From Apricaphanius iberus (taxonomy: Eukaryota > Chordata > Actinopteri > Cyprinodontiformes > Aphaniidae): a DNA stretch of 64,000 nt. Below the pieces are notes generated by a model. It was given only the letters and a program-made list of their open reading frames with translations. It searched no databases and was not told the origin of the DNA. Position 1 is the first letter of the stretch, and every line of letters begins with the position of its first letter. Positions 31,909 through 44,254 of the stretch are shown piece after piece. The stretch is from NCBI GenBank assembly GCA_028564705.1, contig JAPXFQ010002813.1, positions 434,001 to 498,000 of the forward strand. Direction: 5' to 3'. Position numbers and translations under genes: made by a program.

Positions 31909-33747
31909 CTAACTGTAAGCTTTGTCAAAGAGGAAAGTTTTTAGCCTAGTTTTAAAGATAGACAAATTGTCTGCTTCACGAACCAACCCTGGGAGCCGGT
32001 TCCATAGGAGGGGAGCCTGATAGCTGAAAGATCTGCCACCCATTCTACTTTTAGAAATCCTAGGAACTACCAGTAAACCTGCAGTCTGAGAGCGAAGGTC
32101 TCTGTTAGGAACATATGGAACAATCAGGTCTCTTATGTATGATGGAGCTAGATTATTAAGGGCTTTATATGTCAGAAGGAGGATCTTGAATTCTATTCTA
32201 GATTTTACTGGGAGCCAGTGAAGAGAAGCTAAAACAGGGGAAATGTGATCTCTTCTTTTAATATTCATCAGAATCCTAGCAGCAGCATTTTGAACTAACT
32301 GTAGACTTTTAATTGTATTCTGTGGACTACCTGATAATAGACAGTTACAGTAATCCAGCCTTGAAGTAACAAAGGCATGGACTAGTTTTTCAGCATCAGT
32401 CCTGGACAGGATGGTTCTAATTTTTGCAATATTCCTAAGGTGAAAAAAGGAAATCCTACAGACTTCTTTAATGTGAGTTCTAAATGACATATCTTGGTCA
32501 AAAATGACACCGAGGTTTTTTGCTTTATTACTGGAGGCTAATTTAATGCCGTCCAGGTGAAGGGGCTGACTAAGTAGTTTCTTTTTCAGAGCTTCTGGTC
32601 CAAAGACGACAACTTCTGTTTTATCAGAATTTAGAAGCAAGAAGTTTAGAGTCATCCAAGTTTTTATGTCTTCCAGACATGCCTGTAGTCTACCTAACTG
32701 ATTGGATTCATCAGGATTAATGGATAGATATAGCTGTGTATCATCTGCGTAACTATGGAATTTTATCCCATGCTGCCTAATTATTTTACCAATAGGAAGC
32801 ATATATATAGTAAAGAGAATCGGCCCAAGCACTGAACCCTGTGGTACTCCGCAAGTAACTATTGAGGTTGAGGAAGATCTATTGTTTACCTGAACAAACT
32901 GAAATCTGTTAGACAAATAAGATTTAAACCAACCTAGTGCTGTTCCTATTATACCGACACTTTGAAGCCTTTCTATGAGAATATTGTGGTCAACAGTGTC
33001 AAAGGCAGCACTGAGATCTAACAGAACCAGAATGGTCACCAGTCCATTGTCTGAGGCTATGAGAATATCATTAGTAACCTTCACCAGAGCTGTTTCAGTG
33101 CTATGATGAGCTCTAAAGCCTGACTGAAACTTCTCAAACAGCTCATTATTGTTTAAATGCTCACATATCTGGTGTGCAACTATTTTCTCAAGAATTTTAG
33201 ATAAGAAGGGAAGATTAGATATCGGTCTATAGTTAATTAAGTCGTTTTGATCAAGAGAGGGTTTCTTAAGTAGAGGTTTAATTACAGCAATCTTAAACTC
33301 CTGTGGTACATATCCATTGACTAAGGATAGATTCATTATATTTAAAATTGGAGCAGCGATCAGAGGGAAAACTTCTTTTAAGAGTTTAGTTGGGATTGGG
33401 TCTAAAACGCAAGTTGAAGGTTTAGATGAAGCTAATAATTTTAGTACATCACAAAGTTCGGCTGCATTAAAGCAGTTTAAGCATATATTATGTTCCACCA
33501 TTTTTGAGGCTGCCTCATTAACTAGGGAGGAAGCCAGCATATTGGGAAGGTTCCCAATTATCTTATTCTTTATGGAGTCTATTTTATTTATAAAGAATTG
33601 CATGAAATCGTCACTGCTTAGAGCTTGGGGAATGGTTGGCTCGATAGAGCTATGATCCATGATATAAAATCTGACCTCCATCAGAAAAGAATTAAAGTTT
33701 GGTTTTCTTTTGAGAAATGTATATTTGTGTAAATGAAATTTGCACAA
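31909..33747 (-). mobile_element. L2-clade LINE reverse transcriptase ORF (5'-truncated)
   Basis: An uninterrupted 612-residue frame encoding the reverse transcriptase half of a fish L2 ORF2, the enzyme for target-primed retrotransposition. Motifs in order: NYRPISNLP (172-180), FQSGFRAHHSTETAL (207-221), LDLSAAFDTVDH (catalytic D at 250), CGVPQGSVLGP (299-309), YADD (333-336), and the C-terminal block RRDHISPVLASLHWLPV to FKTRLKTFLFDKAYS. The apurinic endonuclease that should precede it is missing; the first 30 or so residues are read-through of flank. The stop lies 28 bp from the proviral LTR, and the 3' UTR continues at 18676-19773 across the provirus. The open frame implies a young copy before the provirus inserted. 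Confidence 0.92.
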
Positions 33748-33809
33748 ATATAAAAAATGAATTAATACAAATAATTAACAAATTAATAAAAAAATTCCAC
33801 AGAGCTATG

Positions 33810-35600
33810 AAAGATACCATGGGGAAGGCCAAACAAAACCTGTTTCCAATATAATCTAAAATTGATAGAGAATTTACAGCAGATTAAATAACATACATTT
33901 TTGGCAGAACAGTTTGGAGTGAGGACAGAGCCAAAATAGATGAGTCATAGTTTCTGGAAAATGTTCACAAAATGTGCAGTATATATCTATGTCTGATTTT
34001 TAAAAAAATTAAGTACCATTTAGAGGGGTAGAATCTCTGTAGGAGTTTCAAGGATATTTATTTTACCTTGTTGGAAATAAGATATTGATTTGGTAGGAGC
34101 CAAACCTTCCTCAATGACAAATTATTCACAACTCTTCCAGTATGACACAGCACATGGAAGAGCTGTAATGTCTTTTAGAAAGGGATTTCTAATATATTTA
34201 TTTTGGTTGTGACAAACATTAAAACATATGTTCCCAACAGGAGACAGGGCTGTAGAAAAAACAAGAGAACTGCTGCAATCTAGCCGGGGTCTCTGCTTGA
34301 ATAACATGCACACTCCTGGGGTAATGGCTCCAAAAACTTTAGCATATTTACCCGGTGTCACCGGAATGCTGTATTGTTGCAAAAATTCACCAAAGTAAGT
34401 AAATGACCTTCTGGGTTAAAAAATTGATCTACTAAAGTGATGTTATTTTGGGACCAAAGAGTTGAAAAAATAGATTTGTGTTTAATGTCTTTATTATTCC
34501 AGAAGAAGTAGCTGTGGGGTGAGAAGTTGTGCTTGTAAATGAGTTACCATAATAGGAAGGCCTGGTGATGGAAAGGCGATAACTTAGCAGCGAGTTTTTT
34601 CGACATTATTGTTGCAAAGCAAGAAAAAATTCAAACCACCAAATTGTGATGGGGGATTATGTACCAAATTGAAGTCGGATATTTGTAAAAGTGATGGATC
34701 CAATTAACTCTAAAAGTATTATTCAGTAAGGAAAAGGGGAGTAAGTTTAGACCACGGTATTCATAAGTATTCATTACAGAGGATTTCTTAAGAAAGTGTG
34801 TCTTGTTTTTCCAAACAAAATTGAGTAATAACCGATCAATATCCTTACACACCTTATTGTCAAGATTTAGGGCCAGGGAAGCCTAAGTCAGCCGGGAGAT
34901 TCCTTTGGCTTTGCTAATCAAAATGCGACCTCTTAAAGAGAGGTCTATTATGAGCCCTTGATTAAGCTTTTTTTGTGTTGTTTTAATTAAAGGATCGAAG
35001 TTCTTTGAAAATATCTCATGCTGATTCTTTGTAATGATTACAAGTAACTTCAATTTGAACAGGTATTTTTTTCTATTTCACATTCAGCACAATTCTTAAT
35101 TTCCATGAGTTCACATTTTTTTATATTTAGATGTAGGCCGTAAATATTTGAAAAAGCATATATCACATCAGTTGCCACTCAGATCTGGGAATGATCTTTT
35201 AAAAACAGAGTTGTGTCATCTGCCAGCTGTGTTAAGATTAAGTTACTGCCAGCTGCTGTTAGACCTTTAAGTGGACAGGATTTTATGTGACAGGCCAGAA
35301 TTTGACCAACTAATAGACATAGATAAGGGGAAATAGGGCATCTTTGACGGATACCTCTGCATATATTAAATCTAGGTGAAGTGCCTCCCTTCAAATTGAT
35401 AGAGCTATTACAATTTGTGTATAAAGTTTTAAAACTAAAGTTATCAAGGGGCTGGAAAATGAAATTGAGCTCAACAGCGTCAAAGGCCTTGTAAAAGTTT
35501 AAAATTAGAATAAAACTCTCATCCTGAACAAGTGCGGGGTAATGTTCCCAATGAATTACGGGGTTATGAAAACCAGCAGATGACAAAATCACTTAGCATA
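33810..35600 (-). mobile_element. L1-type LINE remnant (ORF2, degraded)
   Basis: Three broken frames on the minus strand read in order as an L1/Tx1-like ORF2. 35179-35592 has a reverse transcriptase core with KAFDAVE, RQRCPISPYL (first G of RQGCP replaced) and QLADDTTLFLKD (ADD box). 34631-34852 has the C-terminal LLLNFVWKNKTHFL and MNTYEYRGLNLLPFS. 34122-34382 has the IPVTPGKYA / GVCMLFKQ end. Frameshifts and stops separate them, so the copy is dead. It lies immediately upstream of the L2 in the same orientation. Confidence 0.85.
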
Positions 35601-35640
35601 AGACGTTTTATTGTAAGTAGATGTTTACTAAATTAGTGTG

Positions 35641-36525
35641 CAGTTTCCTGGTGATAGGGAGCACTACATACCTTAATAATTGCAAGTAAGCGGTATTTTT
35701 GTGTTTGAGTGACAACCTTACGAATGAGTGTAAAGTAAAATCGCAATTGCGCAATTTTCTACTACTATAAGACAAATAGTTCAACCTCCAGCAAATTCAT
35801 ATATTCAACAAAAGGACAAGCACATTAGACTGTCTTTCATCACAGGCCGCAAGTGAAGAGGTAAATGTTTGAAACTACATTTGTGAATGGCTGAATTTTT
35901 TTTAGCATTTTCAGGATATTATTTAAAAAAGATTTTAAGGGATAAACTGTAATAGTACACTGACTGACCTCAATGGAAGAAATGACTAATTTTAGGGTAG
36001 ATTCACCGTGATTGGTGCTAGTTTGAAAAGACATTATGGTGAATGTTGTTACCTGTCCAGCAGAAACTATGCGACCTCAGTGTGTTTCCTTATATTTTAC
36101 TGGTCTTTCAGTTATTTCCATCAAGAGAATGCAATGCCGATGTTTACTCTAGTTTTCTCGTGCTATTGATCGTCTCCCTGGGCTTCTGCCTGTTATGTGG
36201 AGCCGCTAGCCGGGTTTGTGTCACACACCAGGGCTCGGACAAAACAGCTGATTGCGCACCTTACCCCGAGGAGAGAACTGATGTTAAGGCCCAGCGACCT
36301 GGGCTGGGTGCATGTCGGATCGGGTTGGTCGGTGTGTCCATGTTGGGGAAAGATTTTTCATTTTTTTGTCTGTTATATAGTCTGTTCAAAGAACTCTTCA
36401 TTTAAACTTTTATCGAGGACGAGCGAATAGTGAAGTAATCGTGTATTTATAAATCAGTCAAGGAGCTTGTCCACAACATAGACTCATGTAGAAGCAGGAG
36501 CAGTTGGTCCATAATGGCCGATAGT
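35641..36525. repeat. Unclassified dispersed repeat family X, copy A
   Basis: Collinear with 44255-45055 over its whole length. Shared blocks: 'agtttcctg.tg.tag', 'gacaagcacat..gact', 'tttcatca.aggc', 'cagcagaaa..atgc.acctcag', 'cgtgtttcctta.attt', 'cttcagttatttccat.aag', 'acagctgattgcgcacct' and 'ttgtccaca'. Same orientation in both. No coding motif recognised; the 120-aa frame at 36043-36405 is not preserved in the other copy. No target duplication found. Confidence 0.8.
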
Positions 36526-38103
36526 GCATCGCCCTCCTTGAGTCACACATAAAAAAAGAGGGGAGAAAAAGAGTGTAATATTGCCGGTCCAAGTCTGTAT
36601 ATTATTGTCCAATCAACAGCCTGAATATCACTTTCCAACCTAAAACCCTGCCCCGTTGGAGCGATCTCAGTCAGACTGAAAATCGCCCCAGGCACTCTCA
36701 TAGAGTTACACTGTGAGTTTTTTCTTTTTAAAGTTTGGACCTTACAATGCATTTCAATGGGCACGGGAGTGCTTGCCCCAACTTGATTTCGTAATATGCT
36801 CTGATGCGAGCTCGGAGACGTACAGCCATAGATATGCGTGTCTCTGCCTAGAGCAGCCACACGGGTAGGGACAAACCACAGGAGTTGGAGACAAACGAAA
36901 AGAGACACAAAATGCAGAAATAAAATATAGTAATTTTATTAAATCACTCATACTGTTTGAGAGAAAAACATTGCAGGAGAAGCTTGAGGTAAAATAGCTC
37001 GGACTTGATCAGCAAAATATAAATACCAATAAGCAGGAAAACGAAAATAAACAGCACTGTATTAATGTGGAATTATGCATGTTGGGTCACTGTATAGCTT
37101 GAGTTCATTTAATAGTAAGCTACCGCTGCGTTAAAAATGTGCATTATTCAGTTTAAGTTATGTTTTCGAACTTAAATTACTGCTGATAGTTAGCAGTAAC
37201 TAATAGCACATGGCGGAAGCTGTGTAGACGTGCAACTTCACAATAAGAGCATGTAGTTCGGTTTTTTAGATTGAGAGTTTGTTTGCTGAATTCTTACATC
37301 TTGGAAAAAGGGGAATTGTGACATTTTATTACTAAGTCTATATTACATTTGATTTATTTAATATTTAACACAGCTGCTGATATCCAAATACTAAGTTTAT
37401 TCATATATTGTGGTTATTTCTATCTTACCTTGCATTTGTTCTTATTTTTCATATAAAATCACACATATCATCTCCCTCCTCACATTTATATCACCCACAG
37501 CTGTATCAGCAGCTTTTTGGAAATAATAAAGAACAATAGAAATATAACAATCTTTTCTCCACCATATATTCTCATACTCTGAATGGCTTTAAGTGGATCT
37601 ATGGCAGGTTCTCACAGTATGAACAGAGTGATCCCAGTCTGAACCAGTGCCTCTATAGACAGTTAAGTGTTTCCTCCTCTACAGTAGCAGTCTGTTCTAG
37701 GAAAACTGTTGAAGCCTTTTACTGAAATTATTCTGTTGTCGTAGGATAGTCCCATTTAGGGATGATCAGGGTTGTCCAACATGATTGAGAAACAGTCAGC
37801 TTTAAATGCAGAAAATGTTAGCCAGTTAATTTGCCTTAGCAACTGGCTAAAAGATAAAACAATCTATTAATCGCTCCTTTATTCAATGAAAAAGAGCTTT
37901 GGCACTTGAATTTGTCCCTTTACAATGCAAATTGTTGTTTTCTTAGTCATATTTAGGAATGTTAATTAGTCAGGATTAATTCACAGCTACCCTGTAATTA
38001 ATTAGGTTAAAAAATGTAATCGTATGGCAGCTAGCGTTTAACCATCATAGTCATAGCCCCCGTGGAGAAAATTCCACCAGCTGCCACTGTGTAGAAGGAA
38101 ATA
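36526..38103. other. Intronic sequence, no gene seen
   Basis: 36540-36900 is GC-richer and may be the end of another old element, but no ends were found. The rest is AT-rich intron. Confidence 0.4.
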
Positions 38104-38262
38104 CAGTGTCCACCCCGTACAACTTTTTATGGTTATATGTTACGAAGCCGGCAATACTTTTCAATGATCGGGCATCATTTTATTCATTTTCAAATAAAAA
38201 ATAAAAAAATCGATGGATATTTCCATAGATTATTGTTAAAAACTACAGAATGTCATTTAACT
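38104..38262. repeat. Family X, copy C (right end only)
   Basis: Matches 45026-45212 through 'catggttatatgttacgaag', 'caatacttttcaatgat', 'gggcat', 'gatggatatttcca' and 'taaaaactacagaatgtc'. Only the right part of the repeat is present. Confidence 0.7.
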
Positions 38263-38349
38263 TGGCCCATCCCCATGTGAATGACTTCATGCAATCTGCT
38301 GGGATTCCTTAAATAGAAAACTTTCATGTGACTGGGATGTCTGTAAAAC

Positions 38350-38437
38350 TTTATTGAAATGACTTTTGTTTTAAAGTGCCCTGAGATGACATCTGGTGTG
38401 AATTGGCGCTGTATAAAAAAAATTTAATTGAATTGAA
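38350..38437 (+). mobile_element. L2 LINE 3' tail
   Basis: Plus-strand orientation of the L2 terminus: 'aaagtgccctgagatgacat', 'gtgaattggcgctgtata' and the tail 'aatttaattgaattgaat'. 5'-truncated to the last 90 bp. Confidence 0.8.
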
Positions 38438-38639
38438 TATCACATACATTTTGGGCCTATAATTACGTATATACTTATCTATCTTTGTGAAGAAATGATT
38501 ATTAGACAAACACTTGTGATAAGTTATAAAAACAACAATTAGGTGCTTTCAATGCTTCTCTATTGAAACAATTATGAAATATACAAATGTGCTTCACAGC
38601 TCCTTCCAGTTTGTGCAATTCATCAGTATCACTAGCATT

Positions 38640-38790
38640 TTATTTATTTGGTTTATTTGATAGGGACAGATGCAAAAAGCAAAGACAAAACATAACATAA
38701 CATAACACATCGGTCCAATGTACAGTATGCTTTGTAGTTCTGATAGCAAGAGTTAATCTGCACCAATTGTTACAAAATGCTTTTGTAAAC
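38640..38790. repeat. Probable LINE tail fragment
   Basis: 'tttatttggtttatttgatagggacagatg' followed by a short (ATAAC)n run (cataacataacataacac) has the form of a reverse-complemented LINE terminus. Family not certain. Confidence 0.4.
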
Positions 38791-38944
38791 AGTGACAAAT
38801 GCATAACGTTTTAAACAATGATAGTAAAATGAACTTTTATAGATCAAGGCTATCTTGATAGTTCAAGACTATCACAGACTGGCAGTGACAGATTGCTGTA
38901 GTTTAACCATTGATGCAAAAAGAATACATGCTCCCACTGAAGTG

Positions 38945-39075
38945 ATCAAGAAAGCCGTTGTTCAGAGAGTCCTTCCCAATTCTGATCACTTCAACTGGAA
39001 AAATGTTCCCTGATTTCAAAACTTTGGCGCAAGTGGCACTGGTAGTTCCAGTCTCCAGTGTGGTAGCACAGCGTG
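38945..39075. repeat. Unclassified dispersed repeat, copy 2
   Basis: Partner of 15455-15575, containing 'aaatgttccctgatttcaaa' and 'agtctccagtgtggtag'. Same orientation. Confidence 0.6.
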
Positions 39076-40309
39076 GACTTAGCCTCCATTATACACAGAC
39101 AGTAGCATAGTCAACCTCCATAGGGAGAGTTCAGGCCACAGCAGGTGAAATATTAATTATTAATACATATAGCCTATTAATTTGTTTGATGTTTGATGGC
39201 ACAATGTGGATTTAGTTTGTTTAGTTTTTAATATGAATTAAAATGAATGACAATGATTTACTACTCAATTTGTCAACATTTATATTTTAACAAAAAAGGG
39301 GTAAAAATAGATTTAAACCAGATTGTAGATGACAAAAAAGTGTAGCGTGACTTCTGGCTAAAAGCTTGTTGAGAAGCACAAAACATGTGTAATTGAGGTA
39401 CAACTTGCTAAGGGCCATTTAACCAGCTAGTTGCTACTGGTTATTCATATGTATGTCAGACTTGCATGTACCGTAACATTTCTTTACCCACAAGAAAGTC
39501 CAGCTTACTTACTAAATTCTTATTTATAAAATTGCATGATCAATATGGAGCAGATGAAATCTGTTATGCGTTCTTCTAAATGTATTTAGATATTTTATAA
39601 AAGATAATCACAAAGTATAATTTAACACATTACAAGTGTTAGCTGTGCCTGCTTTGCTGTCTCATCAAACTAAAACTAATTTTCCCTTAAGTTACTTCTT
39701 TATACTGAGGCTTACTAGTTTTGTACCCAATATTACTCTCAATACCTGATCGCCTTTGAGCGGTGAATTCCCAAAGCAGGGTAACAGAACGAGATGACAC
39801 AAAGTTGATCTAAAGGTGAGAGGCTGGGCCATAAATTAAAAAGCAAGTGCAACTTTGGTGAGAAAGATATGTGGGAAAGAAAGGTATAAACCATAATAAA
39901 TCAACAAAGCATTTTCATGCCTTTGGTTCGTCTTCTGTTTTTTTAAATTTCTTGTTAAGCCTGCCCTGCAGTTTGTGCACATTTAAAATAAAAACAATTA
40001 CTGTCAATCCGATCATAACTGTGTCGTAGCAGCCCACAGCATTTGCAGACTGGAGGAGGTAAATCAGCTAAAAACAGATGTACTGCGGTCCTGTGTGTTT
40101 TGAGTATGACATTGTGATTGTGTGAGGAAGTAACATGGCAGATTTAACAGGCTGCTGAGCAACAGAATTTGTCTCCCCCACTGCTTTTATCTAGCCTCTC
40201 TGTTTTTGCCTTTAGCTCCTTAGATGTTCTGTTCATCCTGATTGCTGAACTGGCAGTCATTCACATCCACAGACGGAGCACAGATGGTTTTAAATGGTTG
40301 GACGTTTTT
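39076..40309. other. Intronic sequence, no gene seen
   Basis: Mostly AT-rich. The frame at 40169-40396 shows no domain and runs into the inverted-repeat element. Confidence 0.45.
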
Positions 40310-41965
40310 TTTTTAGAAAATACTCTGTTCATTTACTCACCCAGACAAGTTACTAACCTACTTGGAGCCATTCAGGAGAAGTTTATATCCATATAATGGA
40401 GTAAATCAGGGCAGGACTTCGCCGCCTGTAATAAGGCATTATCTGCTCCAAAACGCCTTCATTTAGCCATGTTTTGTTATGAATAGTTAGCGATATTCCC
40501 CTTTGAGTCCAGAACGTCTCGGAGATGCTAATGTATTAAAATCTGAGGTTTTTACAGGTTTTCAATTAAATCCTACACTGACCTAGGATTTCAATGACGT
40601 TGCACCTGTTGCCATTACAGCTATAGTCTATGTAGGCTGTGAAAAGGGAGCCTGAAGAAGTTAGTCCAACTGGTCATGCGGTTAGTAGAATTTGGAAACA
40701 TAAAAACGTGAACCATGTTGATGTCTGTGGTAGAAATTCTGTCAAGCCGACCACCATAGAGCAAAGAGTGAAAATTCTGCTCAAATTACAACTGGGATGG
40801 AGCATAGCAGTGACGTAATTGACCTTTTGCCAAGCCCCGCCCCCTTTAGTTACTGTTGCTACGTCCGACAAACAAATGCTCAAACATGACTAATGTTACA
40901 ACGCCATTACAGTTACTGGGGACGTGAAGTGGAGTTAATACAATTTTGCTGAATGAAACGCAGTGCAGTGCAGTGCAGCAGTGTCAGGCTTTCTGACGGT
41001 CACACTGCAGCTGCAGAGAGAGCGCAGGTGTCTGTGATGATGATGCAGCTGCAAATATGATTTGGTGAATGGGCAGATACTGAGTGCTCTTTCTGTCTGC
41101 ATGCTGTAAGAAACTTTGTTGTGAACTTAGTTTTATGTTGGATATTAGGTGGACATTAATTTAATTACAGCGGACACTCCCTCTAAGGTATCACCCAGAA
41201 ATGCGTTAATAAAACGGCTGCATCGCCGGTCACTTCTGAAGGCAGTGGGTTTGGTTTTCAATAAATCTCCATACATCCCAGAAAATACCTGTGAAATCTA
41301 CCAACAAATTAACCCGAAAATATTAATAGTTGCTCAACATGCGAGAAACTCGACACACCAAGGTTTCTTATTAATATGTTACTGTAAAATAAGAGAGGGA
41401 GTGGGGCCGTCCACACTTTTTATCCATTGTAAGCATTGCTCACGTTGTGTTTTCAGTTTTGGGAATGGAAAAACAAATTCTCCAGACAATGTCTCAGGGG
41501 TAGCTAGTGTCCGATTTACAAATGCAGTGGGCGCTGCAATTCACAATCTGGCTTGGAGTCAATGTTTGTCGAACCTGCTCGCATAGTAACTGTTGCTATT
41601 CGATGTGTGATTGGACAATGGCCATTTAGGGGGCGCGGGCCGGTGAAAAGTCAATTGTAATCGTTCCATACCGTAGTTGTATTTTTGCTTCTAACTAACC
41701 CCACAACCGAACAAGTAAACACTTCCAAGACGTTCTGATCTCCAATGGGAGTAGTGCTAATGTCTAATAACATGGTTAAATGAAAGTGTTTTAGGGCTTA
41801 TAATGCCTTATTACAAGTGGCAAACTCCTGTCCTAATTAACTCCCATTATATGGATATACACTAAAGGCGACTCAATATAAGCTCATGCTGAACGGATCC
41901 AAGTAGCTTTAGACTTGTCTTGGTGAGTAAATGAATGTAATATTTGCTAAAAATAAGGTCTAGGT
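40310..41965. mobile_element. Unclassified element with long imperfect terminal inverted repeats
   Basis: The left arm (about 40325-40560) and the reverse complement of the right arm (about 41690-41950) share ordered blocks: 'catttactcac.cagacaag', 'ctacttgga.cc.ttcag', 'tatatccatataatgg', 'taataaggcattat', 'ttcattta.ccatgtt' and 'cagaacgtct'. A second inner inverted match pairs 'aattgaccttttgccaagcc' (about 40818) with a reversed copy near 41655. The core (about 40900-41590) includes the frame described separately. I cannot assign a superfamily and see no certain target duplication. Confidence 0.65.
41149..41586 (+). CDS. Hypothetical 145-aa frame inside the inverted-repeat element
   Basis: The frame begins MDINLITADTPSKVSPRNAL (first codon is GTG, so the true start is unknown) and ends ...CLSNLLA. 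It has several cysteines (CEIY, ICYCK, HCKHCSRC), a C-X2-C pair, and a mixed, non-repetitive composition. I do not recognise the family. Because it lies between the arms of a long-inverted-repeat element, it could be a remnant of that element's protein or host sequence captured by it. Being open for 145 codons in GC-moderate DNA is only weak evidence of coding. Confidence 0.25.
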   Translation: MDINLITADTPSKVSPRNALIKRLHRRSLLKAVGLVFNKSPYIPENTCEIYQQINPKILIVAQHARNSTHQGFLLICYCKIREGVGPSTLFIHCKHCSRCVFSFGNGKTNSPDNVSGVASVRFTNAVGAAIHNLAWSQCLSNLLA

Positions 41966-42999
41966 TGAAAAAACAAAGCATTCCCAGGTGGTGCATTTGA
42001 AAAAAAAAAAAAAGTCCAGCATTAAACCTCCCACTTCTGCTTCCTCACCAGAAAACAAATCTCGTCAAATTATACGAATATGATTCTCTGCCTGATGTTT
42101 AAATGAACCTTGGGTATGAACTACTGAGCCCATGAAGCAACATTCCTGAGACTTCATAAGCTTGTTGGACTGCAGGGAGTGGTGGAATTTCTTCCAGTCA
42201 AAAACTGCAGGAGCAAAAACACACATTGGCTCCCAAATTGTTTCAAGGTTTTACAAGGTCATAATAGTGTTACTGTTTTTTATCTTCTGAATTTGAAGAA
42301 ATTAAAGAGTATTTTTGATCTGATCTTTAATCATTCTGGCATTAAAAAAAATACAAGAAAATTTTTCACAAGTGACTTAGTCAGATTTTTTTTAATCTGA
42401 TTTAATTTCAGATAGTGAGAACAGAAATTTTATGTCTTAAAGTGCTTGTAATGATCTTCTTTCAACTGGATAAAAACAAGGTAGAGGATTGAAAATAGCG
42501 TTGTTTTTTTAAAAATATCTTTGTTGGCAGCATTTAGAAATAATTTATCAGCAAAACGTTCAACGTAGACTATCATCTTTGCAGTTCATTGTGTTGTTAA
42601 ATTCAGGATAGGCTGCAAAATGAACACATTATACACAACAAAGGCTGGAGGAAAAAATTGGAAATTATAAGATGAAAAATAATAGCCAGACTAGACTGAG
42701 AATGGTACTTCATGTCTGACAGGACAGAAACAGCATGATTACTTGCTGCTGAGACAGGCACTGCACCCCATGAACAGTGGCACAATTTTAAAAGCCAGCT
42801 GCTTTGTCCAAGGAAGATATTGACTTATCACAACAAAACAACCACTAACAAGATAAACTGAAAGTCATGGTTTGTTGTGATGGGCCTCAAAAACCGGGAA
42901 AAGTCGTCAAAAACAAAAGCACAGCTATTTATCATGATTATAAATAGCCAGACCATCCTTTTTATTTTTAACAGTCCCTCCATCTTTTTCTCTTCTCAG
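41966..42999. other. clstn2 intron, 3' end
   Basis: No element recognised apart from a poly-A run at about 42000. A pyrimidine-rich tract (ccatctttttctcttctcag) lies directly before the exon at 43000. Confidence 0.6.
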
Positions 43000-43185
43000 G
43001 CTGGAATAAAAGAGTGGACTATGAGCCAGGAACTGGCAGTAGGCAACTGTTTCCCAAGATGCACCTGGAGACATGTGGCGAGCCACTGTCTTCGTTGAGG
43101 GTCACCATGGAGCTTCAGACCAGCCACATCGGGAAGGGCTGTGACCGGGAGACCTACTCGGAGAAATCACTACAAAAACTTTGTG
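43000..43185 (+). CDS. clstn2: clstn2 (calsyntenin-2) internal exon
   Basis: 186-bp exon bounded by tcttctcag at the left and GTTGGT at the right. It begins with two bases that complete a split codon, reads 61 codons and leaves one base. It encodes the segment from WNKRVDYEPGTGSRQLFPK through TSHIGKGCDRETYSEKSL to KLC, a stretch conserved in calsyntenins between the second cadherin repeat and the laminin-G-like domain. Calsyntenins are type I membrane proteins of neurons that act in synapse organisation and kinesin-linked transport. The leftover base plus the first two of the next exon give Gly, keeping the frame. A GT-AG pair and family identity make this secure; 5' exons must lie left of the window. 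Confidence 0.95.
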
Positions 43186-44254
43186 GTTGGTTTTTTAATT
43201 TGTCTTGTTTTTATCTACAGTGCCTTAGAGGCAGTTCACACGTTTTTTAGAAAAAACACTGGTTGTTCTTGGCGATTCAGCCTGTCATTTAACTGAGGGG
43301 TTAAATGGGATGTCAGAGTAGTCAAAATGCAACCTATCGAAAACAGGTACCAGAGTGGAGAATTGTGACAATGTTGGGTGATTCGTTGTGAAATAAACAG
43401 AAGGCCAGGGACTTTCAAACATGATGACATCACTGCCAGAAATATTGGAATTGTGCACTCCGCCATGCTTTATGTCTTTTTCCGCTTTTTCGGGTAGTGA
43501 GGGGGAAACCATAACACTGCATACATATGGCATGCTGCCATCTAAAGGCCGTGCATATGTACTTCATCGTTTTCAGCAAGCTCAGATTGTGCACACTTTC
43601 ATGTAAACGCAGAATCGTTTCACCTGTGAATTCAAAAAATAGCCACATTGTCGTGTAAACTGCCCCTTAAGAAAAGCATTCACATCTCCCGAGAGTTTTT
43701 ACGCTTTGTTACAATATAACCACAAACTTTGTACATCTTAATAGGATTTTACACTATAAAACAAAGCAGAGAAGTCCACGATTGAGAATTGGAATACATT
43801 TTTTTGTGTAGTTTTATAAATCTAAAATAAAGATGTTTAATACTTTGATTTAAAACTTTATGGCTTCACATTTTGGTACATTTACAGCTGTGAAAGCCAT
43901 ATCTAAACAGAAATCTATATATACGCACATATGTGATGTTTAAGAAAAAGAGACTGACTGGGACATGGGTGAAGTTAAGGGTAAAAGTTCCACCAATCCT
44001 ACATAGACCTCATCCATCTCAGAAAATTTGAAAAGAGACCACAGCAAAATTGTGTCAAAATTGAGAATCAACTGAAGTCTTTACTGATGCAAACCCACAT
44101 ACTGCATTCTGAGGAACTCAAAGACTTAACAGATTTCTGTGCCAAGACAAATTCATTGCATTCCCTGAACCACTATACCTCAACAATGGAACCTTACATG
44201 CTTAGTCACACAAATATTTGGCCTAAACTACTGCAATGAAGAGGGACAGTGAGT
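43186..44254. other. clstn2 intron, no element recognised
   Basis: Contains only short frames such as 43285-43533 and 43430-43648 (minus), with no domain. Confidence 0.5.

Noticed and set aside
36043..36405. 120-codon frame, possibly a small membrane protein
   Set aside because: Lies in repeat family X and the frame is not kept in the related copy at 44255-45055.
43285..43648. Minus-strand frames next to the first clstn2 exon
   Set aside because: No domain, overlapping frames on both strands, and they lie in the intron beyond the donor site.
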